A stretch of 38,306 bases of DNA from a virus. The DNA lies in the IMG/VR virus record IMGVR_UViG_3300025286_000050, positions 1-38,306 of that record; one strand, given 5' to 3'. The position numbers and the translations under genes are program-made. The notes beneath the pieces are model-generated. The model was not told where the DNA came from. It saw nothing but the letters and a program-made list of their open reading frames with translations, and made no database searches. Of the stretch, positions 1 through 6,099 are shown piece after piece; the stretch's first letter is position 1; each line of letters starts with the position of its first letter.

Positions 1-1
1 T

Positions 2-340
2 AGCAACGCTGGACTCCGCAAGGGTTCCGATGATGACCGAAACCTCTGGCCCGATACCCTCCGAATCATTGGGGAGGTGGGACCAAGACTCGTCATCCTG
101 GAGAACGTGCCAGGCATCCTTGTGGGAAGTGATGGACGGCCACCATATGGGGGCACCGTGGTCGGACAGTTGGCTGAGGTCGGGTATGACGCGGAATGGC
201 GAGTTGTATCTGCTGCCGATGCAGGAGCGCCACATAAACGGGACCGATGGTGGCTCCTCGCCTACCTCCAAATGGCTGACTCCCACGGCGGCAGACCAGA
301 GACGAGGGTCAAAGGAGGATTGGCGGAAATACCGGGATGA
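2..340 (+). CDS. DNA cytosine-5 methyltransferase, catalytic-half subunit (5'-truncated by window edge)
   Basis: This is the C-terminal part of a C5-methyltransferase catalytic domain, which transfers a methyl group from S-adenosylmethionine to cytosine. The window starts just after the expected PCQ motif. Visible are the ILENVPG block (motif VI), GYDAEWRVVSAAD, and GAPHKRDRWW (motif VIII region). The frame ends soon after at GGLAEIPG, before any motif IX/X, so the product lacks the usual C-terminal third. That third is found in the overlapping +1 frame (30-926). The intact counterpart is at 37659-38282, and the shared segment differs at about 4 of 62 residues. Precedents for split enzymes of this class are M.AquI and M.EcoHK31I. 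Identity of the family is certain; how the halves work together is inferred. Confidence 0.85.
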   Translation, partial: SNAGLRKGSDDDRNLWPDTLRIIGEVGPRLVILENVPGILVGSDGRPPYGGTVVGQLAEVGYDAEWRVVSAADAGAPHKRDRWWLLAYLQMADSHGGRPETRVKGGLAEIPG

Positions 341-926
341 AGGACAAACCTCTGGCGCAAGACTCCGAAACCAGGTGGCCGGCAAGGTCGCCACGCCACC
401 GCTGGCATTGGCGGCGAGGATGTTTCCCACGCCCAAGGGGACGGATTGGAAAGGTTCCGGCACAAGCCAGAAAGCCATCGACCGGGAAGCCGCCCACTTT
501 AACCTCTGGGGAGTGGTGTCAAAGTTGAATCAAATCCCCACACCCTCATCCGGCGGGGATAGCGGAGGGCCGCACGGCATCCGGGGTGGGAGTTGGGCCA
601 AGGAGAAGCTGGTCGAGACATTCGGGGAGGAGGACGCCGTCGCCATGAGCGGTGGTTCCCTCTCGCCCGATTGGGTCTCCTGGCTGATGGGTCTGCCGGT
701 GGGCTGGACTTCGCTGGAGCCGCTACCCGGAGAGGAATACCTCGACTGGTTCCACGCCCAACAGGACGGGACTTGGTGGCAAATTGAACGGGGATTGCCG
801 AGGGTGGCGACCGGCATCAAGGACCGGGTCAACCGCCTCAAGTGCTTAGGGAATGGGATCGTCCCAGCAAGTCTGGCATTATTTTTGAGAGGTGCGACAT
901 GGAGTACAGAGTCGGACAATATGTGA
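30..926 (+). CDS. Methyltransferase partner: target-recognition region plus motif IX/X half of a C5-methyltransferase, in the +1 frame
   Basis: This 298-residue product contains the C-terminal features missing from the overlapping catalytic-half frame. They are LSPDWVSWLMGLPVGWTSLE at residues 211-230 and RVNRLKCLGNGIVP at about 266-279, which matches motif X (the LGN-x-VVP block). Residues 15-63 (WDQDSSSWRTCQASL, then SWLRSGMTRNGELYLLP) and the TPTAAD and FPTPKGTDWKG blocks match a widespread phage protein type usually annotated as methyltransferase-related. About 300 nt are shared with the 2-340 gene in another frame, and both look conserved. ATG 30 (or 33) is the first start available; no strong ribosome-binding site is visible because the window edge is close. 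Role as a second subunit, or as the product of a frameshift, is inferred. Confidence 0.8.
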   Translation: MMTETSGPIPSESLGRWDQDSSSWRTCQASLWEVMDGHHMGAPWSDSWLRSGMTRNGELYLLPMQERHINGTDGGSSPTSKWLTPTAADQRRGSKEDWRKYRDEGQTSGARLRNQVAGKVATPPLALAARMFPTPKGTDWKGSGTSQKAIDREAAHFNLWGVVSKLNQIPTPSSGGDSGGPHGIRGGSWAKEKLVETFGEEDAVAMSGGSLSPDWVSWLMGLPVGWTSLEPLPGEEYLDWFHAQQDGTWWQIERGLPRVATGIKDRVNRLKCLGNGIVPASLALFLRGATWSTESDNM

Positions 927-1024
927 GGTTGAAACCACCCGTCCACGCCAATAACGATATATTTTGTGTGTGTGAGATGGACCCTGAGACCTCCCCCCCA
1001 TCGCTCCAATCACGGCGGACCTGA
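899..1024 (+). CDS. Small hypothetical protein
   Basis: This 41-residue protein begins MEYRVGQYVRLKPP. That pattern recalls the first strand of small KOW/SH3-like proteins, but it is too short for a firm assignment. ATG 899 is chosen because GAGAGGTG lies just upstream. A longer version from 842 would lie almost wholly inside the methyltransferase partner gene. The first 28 nt overlap the end of that gene, and the nuclease gene begins 7 nt after its stop. This supports translational coupling in an early operon. Function unknown. Confidence 0.5.
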   Translation: MEYRVGQYVRLKPPVHANNDIFCVCEMDPETSPPSLQSRRT

Positions 1025-1031
1025 TCCTAAC

Positions 1032-1355
1032 GTGAACGCCCAGGAAATCATAACCGAGAAGGACTTTCAGGCGACCGTCATCGACCTGGCCCGACAACTG
1101 GGCTGGATCGTGGGCTTCACTTACGACGCCCGGAAGTCTGAACCTGGAGAACCAGATCTCCGGATGGTACGCCCTCCGCGGATCATCTTCGCCGAACTCA
1201 AGACGGTCAAGGGCCGTATAAGTAAAGGCAGATGGAACAAGTCCGGGCGTTGGCTCCCAGGTCAAGACGAGTGGGGAAAAGCCCTCTCTGAATGTCCGTG
1301 GGTTGAATACTACCTCTGGCGACCGACTGACAACATTGAGGACATCCTGCGGTGA
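1032..1355 (+). CDS. VRR-NUC-like PD-(D/E)XK nuclease
   Basis: This 107-residue protein has the compact layout of phage VRR-NUC nucleases, which cut branched or damaged DNA during replication and recombination. The fold markers are an N-terminal helix (TEKDFQATVIDLARQLGW, residues 8-25), GEPDL with D42, then FAELKTVKGRIS with E55 and K57 forming the D...ExK site. LPGQDEW at about 75-81 matches the helix after the core. GTG 1032 is preferred because the domain starts immediately after it; an upstream ATG at 966 would add an unrelated proline-rich stretch overlapping the preceding gene. Its position after a methyltransferase and before an HNH remnant fits a DNA-processing cluster. Substrate is not determined by sequence. 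Confidence 0.85.
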   Translation: MNAQEIITEKDFQATVIDLARQLGWIVGFTYDARKSEPGEPDLRMVRPPRIIFAELKTVKGRISKGRWNKSGRWLPGQDEWGKALSECPWVEYYLWRPTDNIEDILR

Positions 1356-1489
1356 TGAGAAAGCGGTCCAAGAAGACAACCAAACTCTACCGGGCCGAGC
1401 GAGTCCCGCTGGTCAAACGTCTCTTGTCCGAGACATTCAACTGCGCGAATGGAAGACGCTCTGCGGTGACTGTTAGAAGTTACACCTGA
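1355..1489 (+). pseudogene. HNH-endonuclease-like N-terminal remnant
   Basis: The frame starts at an ATG overlapping the stop of the nuclease (TGATG). It gives 44 residues beginning MRKRSKKTTKLYRAERVP, then LVKRLLSETFNC. This resembles the start of phage HNH endonucleases, where a basic helix precedes the first zinc-binding cysteine. The frame then ends without the paired cysteines or the catalytic histidines. Its last 10 nt overlap the end of the convergent late operon. I read it as a truncated HNH gene cut off at the early/late junction; a short functional peptide cannot be excluded. Confidence 0.4.
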
Positions 1490-1758
1490 GCATGGTCCCG
1501 TAGATGCTGAGTGACCGTCGCTTGAACATCTTTTACGTCAGCCTTGGTTTCCTTCACATCTTCCATGATATTGCCGACGTTGGCATCCATGGTGATGATG
1601 GCTTCCCGCATCTTGCTGCGCTGTTTGGCTTCTTCAGCGACCGACCCGTTGGCCTGGCGTTTGGTTCGCCAAGTTAGGAACCACCACACCCCAAGACCGA
1701 CGCCCGTAACGGCTGGGCCAAAGATAGCGACCGCTTCTTTTATTACATCAACCGGCAT
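1480..1758 (-). CDS. Holin-like / membrane-anchored coiled-coil protein
   Basis: This 92-residue protein, read from ATG 1758, has one clear transmembrane segment (IFGPAVTGVGLGVWWFLTW, about residues 12-30). A basic stop-transfer stretch (RTKRQ) follows, then a long amphipathic, probably coiled-coil tail. A single-span protein with a charged tail at the very end of the late operon is the usual place for a holin or spanin-like lysis factor. A longer form from TTG 1797 is possible, but it would add a non-hydrophobic leader. No endolysin is recognised next to it, so the lysis role rests on position and topology only. Confidence 0.5.
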   Translation of the reverse strand: MPVDVIKEAVAIFGPAVTGVGLGVWWFLTWRTKRQANGSVAEEAKQRSKMREAIITMDANVGNIMEDVKETKADVKDVQATVTQHLRDHAQV

Positions 1759-1790
1759 GATACTTCTAACCTGACCATATCCTGGTGCAT

Positions 1791-1913
1791 CTACCAACCC
1801 AACAACCGCACATTATCCAAAAAAGAGCGGCTAAAAGTCCTGTCCGCCATGCTGTAGGCCAGGGCCACACCTTGACCCGCCTTAAAACGGCTCTCGGCGA
1901 CGGTATGGGCCAT
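1791..1913 (-). CDS. Small hypothetical protein
   Basis: A 40-residue frame starts MAHTVAESRFKAGQGVALAY and ends at TAG 1791. It lies in the 174-nt gap between the holin-like gene and the next upstream late gene. No good ribosome-binding site precedes its ATG at 1913. It is listed because it fills the gap in the operon direction with protein-like composition. It could equally be non-coding spacer. Confidence 0.3.
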   Translation of the reverse strand: MAHTVAESRFKAGQGVALAYSMADRTFSRSFLDNVRLLGW

Positions 1914-1933
1914 TTGTAGCGGGGAAACATCTG

Positions 1934-2518
1934 TTACTCAGCCTCGTTCCACCTATCGGTATCATAGAAATGCCCGTACCCACCGTCTTCGTGCATGAAG
2001 CAGCCGGGGCCGCAGAGAACCCCGAAGCCTTGATGGAATAGATGGGCAATGGGGTCTTGATGGTCCCACTCGATCTGCCAATCACCGACGTAGCCCTTCA
2101 CAATCTTGAGGGCGTCGGGGTTATTCCAGTCCATATGTTCGTCACGCCACCGCCAGGACTGCCCTGCCCGCAGGTAGCACAAACGGTTGAGGGTCGTGGG
2201 CCTGCGAACACCCTTGACCATGGGATGCGGCTCAATATCGCCCGGCCTCCAAAGAATCAACCTTTCCCCGTGAAGCTCTCCCTTGGCCCTGATGTGGATG
2301 CGGCCAACCTCATTGTTGGTATCAGTGATGACCGCTTTGCCAAGCATCTCTTTGAAGTGCCACCGTCCGTTCCCAACACGGACGGACATATATCCTTGGT
2401 TGCGGTCCCACGAGATCACCATGTTATGGATACCCGCCGGGAATGGCACTTGCGGACCGATAGGGGCTTCGTTCTGAAACTGTGCCTCGGCCTCGATGTC
2501 TCGTTGACTAGTGACCAT
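1934..2518 (-). CDS. Hypothetical late protein (lysis or virion-associated, not recognised)
   Basis: This 194-residue protein is rich in W, H, D and G, and I do not recognise it. Visible features are a conserved-looking aromatic core (GQSWRWRDEHMDWNNPDALK), followed by a C-terminal stretch rich in H, D and C (DHQDPIAHLFHQ, then CGPGCFMHEDGGYGHFYDTDRW). It sits where late operons often carry lysis or fibre-associated genes. The clustered His/Asp/Cys could bind metal, but no amidase, lysozyme or peptidase signature is clear. ATG 2518 overlaps the preceding gene by 11 nt and has GAGGCAAATA upstream. Confidence 0.7.
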   Translation of the reverse strand: MVTSQRDIEAEAQFQNEAPIGPQVPFPAGIHNMVISWDRNQGYMSVRVGNGRWHFKEMLGKAVITDTNNEVGRIHIRAKGELHGERLILWRPGDIEPHPMVKGVRRPTTLNRLCYLRAGQSWRWRDEHMDWNNPDALKIVKGYVGDWQIEWDHQDPIAHLFHQGFGVLCGPGCFMHEDGGYGHFYDTDRWNEAE

Positions 2519-2840
2519 TATTTGCCTCGGCCAGCTTTGGTTCTACGTCTTCGCTCAGGTCGGGTAAAGGGCTTGTCTCTGCTGTTACCTCCGCTGGCTT
2601 ATGACCGTTGGTTGAAGCCTCAACGGGTTCCGGTGGCAGTATCCGAATCTCATGGTTCTTGTCCATGAGTTGGAGCCTGTCCACGGAAAAGGGGGCGCCG
2701 TTCCCGTCCTTGCCTGCCTTGAGAGCGGCGATGATATTGTAGAATTTCTCCCCCTGGTCGGCGAATATCTCTACCTTGTTCGCCATCCGGGTATACATCG
2801 CCCCAATTTCCTCGCCTGCCATGATGTTCGTGTTCCCCAT
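2508..2840 (-). CDS. Hypothetical late protein
   Basis: From ATG 2840 this is a 110-residue protein. That start is chosen because GGGGAG lies just upstream; ATG 2870 is also in frame and would overlap the previous gene. The N-terminal half is helical and mixed-charge (EEIGAMYTRMANKVEIFADQ). The C-terminal half is acidic and proline-rich, ending PDLSEDVEPKLAEANNGH, probably unstructured. No family recognised. It sits between the fibre-region genes and the 194-residue unknown. Confidence 0.65.
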   Translation of the reverse strand: MGNTNIMAGEEIGAMYTRMANKVEIFADQGEKFYNIIAALKAGKDGNGAPFSVDRLQLMDKNHEIRILPPEPVEASTNGHKPAEVTAETSPLPDLSEDVEPKLAEANNGH

Positions 2841-2848
2841 GGTCTCCC

Positions 2849-3454
2849 CTATCTTGTTAAGATTCGCCATATTCCGTTTTCTTTCGCAATCCGTGCGTTG
2901 TTTTCATCACGAGGTAAATCCCTGGGCCACATAGCTTGCAACTCTTGCGGAGTATCGTTTGATGTCGTTAAATCAAAGGTTTGAGGAATGTCCCGCAGGG
3001 TCTGTAGTTTTGTTTTGAGCGTTGTGGTAAACAACTGCTCAATTTCAGGAAATTGCCGTACTTTAGACCTAGATTCTTTCACTAATTCTATATTACGAGA
3101 CTGCCGGATATAGTCCATTTGGATGCCACGGGCTTTAGCCATGTTTATCTTTGGACGCCCGTCCGTGTCCATCTCCCAGGCACCTAAATATCCCCGTCTT
3201 TTGCCCTCACCATCAGGGAACACCGGATACCTATAATATCTACCGCAACATTCGGCCAATCGCTGCCTTTGATCCGCGTCTTCTACGATGTGTATCGTGT
3301 GATTGGCGGGTAATGAATATCTTACTCGCAACTTGGCTATGGCAAGGTCAAGAAGTTCGTCGTCGCTCAACCCCGCGTGAGCAAGGTCACCATAGGCTGG
3401 AGAAGATACTCGGTACACCCCATTCAAATCTAGAAAGGTTGCTATCTTCACCAT
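2849..3454 (-). CDS. Hypothetical protein next to tail fibre (possible fibre-assembly or tail protein)
   Basis: This 201-residue protein begins MVKIATFLDLNGVYRVSSPA. A helical, basic C-terminal region follows (IRQSRNIELVKESRSKVR). It is immediately downstream of the long fibre-type gene, with the two genes abutting at 3454, which is where fibre chaperones and small tail proteins usually sit. No conserved chaperone motif is visible, so only a positional guess is possible. Confidence 0.65.
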   Translation of the reverse strand: MVKIATFLDLNGVYRVSSPAYGDLAHAGLSDDELLDLAIAKLRVRYSLPANHTIHIVEDADQRQRLAECCGRYYRYPVFPDGEGKRRGYLGAWEMDTDGRPKINMAKARGIQMDYIRQSRNIELVKESRSKVRQFPEIEQLFTTTLKTKLQTLRDIPQTFDLTTSNDTPQELQAMWPRDLPRDENNARIAKENGIWRILTR

Positions 3455-5037
3455 TATTGGTCACCAAACACAGCCATACTATTGTGAAGCCCCGCGTCGG
3501 TCCCGGCCCCGCAAGCGTTAACAGAGGTGGTGGTGGCTCCGGTGGTGGCGATACTAGCGTCAGTCACCGTCATCGACACAACCTCAGACATACCGCCAGT
3601 AAACGCATAGTTGGCGCCACTAAAATCTACGTCCCAAAGATGGTCTGTCTCCCCGGCGGCGCCGCCGTCTGTCACGCTAGTCATATTGTAACTTGATGTA
3701 ATGCTGTGCGCGCCGCATTGTTCCCATCCGACCCACACTTTTGCGGTGCCTGGATGGAATTTTTGGGTACCAGGCGAGGTGTACTTATTCGTGATGCAAG
3801 CCGCTTCCTGCTCTGCTTGCGACGCCGCACATGTGGCGCTCGGGGTCGCCCAGGTCGTAACGCCGCACCCATCTGTCTGTAGGAATTGGAGCGCGCACCC
3901 GTTCCCCGTCGGCAACGTCAACGACCATGTACCAGCCGCCGCAGCGACAGTCATAGTCACGACGCCCGAAGTCCCACCTCCGAAGCGCAGGCATCCGGTG
4001 GTCCCGCCAGGGATGCCCAGACCGATACCACCGCACTCGACCAGGATGCCGTATTCACGGGTGTTCGTAACGTTGGTTGAGTCCACCGGTTTACCAGCGA
4101 TATGTAAGGTCGCTGAGTCGGTCAGGGTCAACCCTGTGGCTGTAGATGTCCAGGTCGGAACACCGAGATAAACGGCGGCTCCAACCGCAATGGTGGCACA
4201 GTTCCCGGCGGCGTTGATGTCCTGGGAGTCAGCGGGTATGTGCAGCCAACTACCCACGGCGGATACCATGTCACGGGTCTGAGATGCGGGAGTCAAAGAG
4301 ATGAAGGCTCCAGTCGTGACCGCCCCGCCCAACCCTAAGCTATCGGTGCCGCCATCCAGTGTCAGCAGGTTGGCGTTGTTCGCTCCCTCAACCCGCAGGT
4401 CAACGTCGTTGCCGCCCTCATTAAATATGGTGTCGGCCGTGGTCAAACTCAGATACTCAGCCCCGGCCAATTGCAGCGAAAGCTCCGTTCCCCCGGCCAC
4501 GTTTATAAAGGCTGAGGTACCGTCGTGGTTGCCTATCGCCAGGTAATCGGTTGCCGGAGTCGTATTGCTGTGAATGGCGAGTTCAGGATGTGTTCCAGGT
4601 AACCTAGCCCAATCGGTAGCCATGGCTCCCAGGGTCGTGATGTGCATTTGCCGGGAAGTGTCGCCGATGCCAATGACGAAAGCGTGGTTGCTAGCGTCAC
4701 CGATAGACCACCGCATACCCGCGTCGTTACCGATGCCGAAGTATAGGTTTCCTTCCAGGCCACAAACGCAGCCGTCGCCGGTCTGGTAGGTGGCGTGTTG
4801 AATCTCGTCAGCGTAGCGAGACCACCTAAAGGCACTGCCACAGTTGACCCGAATGTCGTATTTATTAGCGGCCAGCGTCAGGCATTGGAACACGCCCGAT
4901 GAGTTGGATGTATCCGCCGTGCCCAAACCAGCGGCGGTAGTCTCAGTGGCGTTGACGCTGGTTGGGAAATAGATAGCTGTTCCGCAGGCGATAGCCACAC
5001 CAGCGTTGGTTGCCATATTTCCGGTTAAACGTACCAT
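3454..5037 (-). CDS. Tail fibre / receptor-binding-type protein
   Basis: This 527-residue protein is read from ATG 5037, just after the previous gene stops at 5040. A longer reading would begin inside that gene with an unnatural arginine-rich leader. The body is low in charge and full of G/T/A/N beta-rich repeats typical of trimeric fibres. It contains a segment like the crystallisation-prone fibre repeats (GCLRFGGGTSGVVTMTVAAA, then GTWSLTLPTGNG). The C-terminal part (PGTQKFHPGTAKVWVGW, then SYNMTSVTD) resembles a receptor-binding end domain common in phage fibres. It is unusually rich in cysteine for a fibre. Probably binds the host surface. Confidence 0.7.
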   Translation of the reverse strand: MVRLTGNMATNAGVAIACGTAIYFPTSVNATETTAAGLGTADTSNSSGVFQCLTLAANKYDIRVNCGSAFRWSRYADEIQHATYQTGDGCVCGLEGNLYFGIGNDAGMRWSIGDASNHAFVIGIGDTSRQMHITTLGAMATDWARLPGTHPELAIHSNTTPATDYLAIGNHDGTSAFINVAGGTELSLQLAGAEYLSLTTADTIFNEGGNDVDLRVEGANNANLLTLDGGTDSLGLGGAVTTGAFISLTPASQTRDMVSAVGSWLHIPADSQDINAAGNCATIAVGAAVYLGVPTWTSTATGLTLTDSATLHIAGKPVDSTNVTNTREYGILVECGGIGLGIPGGTTGCLRFGGGTSGVVTMTVAAAAGTWSLTLPTGNGCALQFLQTDGCGVTTWATPSATCAASQAEQEAACITNKYTSPGTQKFHPGTAKVWVGWEQCGAHSITSSYNMTSVTDGGAAGETDHLWDVDFSGANYAFTGGMSEVVSMTVTDASIATTGATTTSVNACGAGTDAGLHNSMAVFGDQ

Positions 5038-5039
5038 GA

Positions 5040-5702
5040 TTACCCTACAACGATACCTGTTATATAAACATCCACGGCAGCGCCGCCGCCGCCGCCAGCC
5101 AGTTGAATCCACTCCAAATCTGACGTTGCCGCTAGCGGAGCATAATCATCAAGGGCGATAGGCGTTATGCTATCGGCAGGCAAACGGCTGGTCCCCACTA
5201 CATATACTACACCCGCCACCCTTTGTGCTAATCTTGCCTGCACCGCCTTCGATGAGTCGGCGCTGATCACCATGCGTTGCATATAGAATGTCTTAGCCGC
5301 AGGGACGGTCCATACCCCTTGTGAACTTGCGCCTTCATCGGCCACCACTGTTCCAAAGATATTAGCGGGAACCCCAGAAGTTACCGAGCCTGTTCCAATA
5401 TAGACTTTCCCTGCGTTCACTTCTCCGCTGCCAGCAGTTAGCACCGTAAGCAACTGAACTCTGAAACAATCTGTAGAGGTTGTGCTAACAGCAGTTTGGC
5501 CATTCATGGTCAGGGTCTCGCTGAACTCAACATGGCTGCTATCTAAGAAATCGACCTTGACTGTTCGTGCGCCCGTGCCCGCAGAGGTATCATTGGTATC
5601 TGCCGAACTGATGGTCATGGCTGAACCAGAAGACGGGAAAGAATATCGCCCGCCTTCTGACCAGCAAGTCTCTAGACTGGTTCCCACGGTGGGGTTGCTC
5701 AT
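5040..5702 (-). CDS. Virion structural protein (beta-rich)
   Basis: This 220-residue, Ser/Thr/Gly/Val-rich protein lacks membrane segments. Its TGARTVKVDFLDSSHVEFSE and LTMNGQTAVSTTSTDC stretches resemble a beta-sandwich structural protein found in tail or fibre modules of uncultured phages. The start is an ATG that overlaps the stop of the 33-residue gene at 5699-5800 (ATGA), so translation is probably coupled. The exact virion position is unknown. Confidence 0.65.
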   Translation of the reverse strand: MSNPTVGTSLETCWSEGGRYSFPSSGSAMTISSADTNDTSAGTGARTVKVDFLDSSHVEFSETLTMNGQTAVSTTSTDCFRVQLLTVLTAGSGEVNAGKVYIGTGSVTSGVPANIFGTVVADEGASSQGVWTVPAAKTFYMQRMVISADSSKAVQARLAQRVAGVVYVVGTSRLPADSITPIALDDYAPLAATSDLEWIQLAGGGGGAAVDVYITGIVVG

Positions 5703-5800
5703 AGTCCACCGAAAGAAGGTATGCCCAGCGATATTCCCACGGGAACTTCCCAGATGAAATCCTTGGGTCCGCTTGACGGCGTGAATTGAGAGGTCATCAT
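5699..5800 (-). CDS. 33-residue protein in the tail operon
   Basis: This very short gene starts MMTSQFTPSSGPKDFIWEVP and ends IPSFGGL. Its ATG (5800) overlaps the stop of the upstream gene as ATGA, and its own stop overlaps the next start as ATGA. Double coupling of this kind strongly favours real translation, although the product is tiny and unrecognised. It may be a small virion or assembly peptide. Confidence 0.6.
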   Translation of the reverse strand: MMTSQFTPSSGPKDFIWEVPVGISLGIPSFGGL

Positions 5801-6099
5801 TTCACCAGGGCGATGTAATCCACGTCATCGCCGTTCGTGGCAGCATCGACGTAGAAATCGCTCAACAGCACCGATGTATCACGGGCAACCACCTGGGAAG
5901 GATTCAATGTGATGGCCTCTCCGGGCGCTAACTCTAGACCCACCGCGGCGGCCACCGTTGAATCGCCAACGTAGGCATTTCCAGCGTTCCCCGTCCTAGC
6001 CTTGAATGTGATGCTCAATACAACCTCTGCCGCCGTACTTATCTGAACACGGGTAGTGGCCGTAGGTATATCTATGGAATCAGCGATAGGCCGTGCCAT
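5797..6099 (-). CDS. Small virion structural protein
   Basis: This 100-residue protein contains GNAGNAYVGDSTVAAAVGLE followed by LAPGEAI. This is a recurring signature of small beta-sandwich virion proteins that decorate capsids or tails. It follows the 645-residue tail protein directly and couples to the 33-residue gene through an ATGA overlap. Localisation is inferred from family resemblance and position. Confidence 0.65.
   Translation of the reverse strand: MARPIADSIDIPTATTRVQISTAAEVVLSITFKARTGNAGNAYVGDSTVAAAVGLELAPGEAITLNPSQVVARDTSVLLSDFYVDAATNGDDVDYIALVK

Noticed and set aside
530-1009. Long minus-strand open frame opposite the methyltransferase partner
   Set aside because: Its sequence has no family pattern and the plus strand carries motif X; it is a by-product of GC-rich coding sequence.
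966-1031. N-terminal extension of the VRR-NUC-like nuclease
   Set aside because: The added residues overlap the previous small gene and show no domain pattern; GTG 1032 is better.
879-1379. Long minus-strand open frame opposite the nuclease gene
   Set aside because: It has no ribosome-binding site and runs antisense to a gene with clear nuclease motifs.
5038-5112. Arginine-rich leader of the fibre protein
   Set aside because: It lies inside the preceding gene in another frame; ATG 5037 directly follows that gene's stop.
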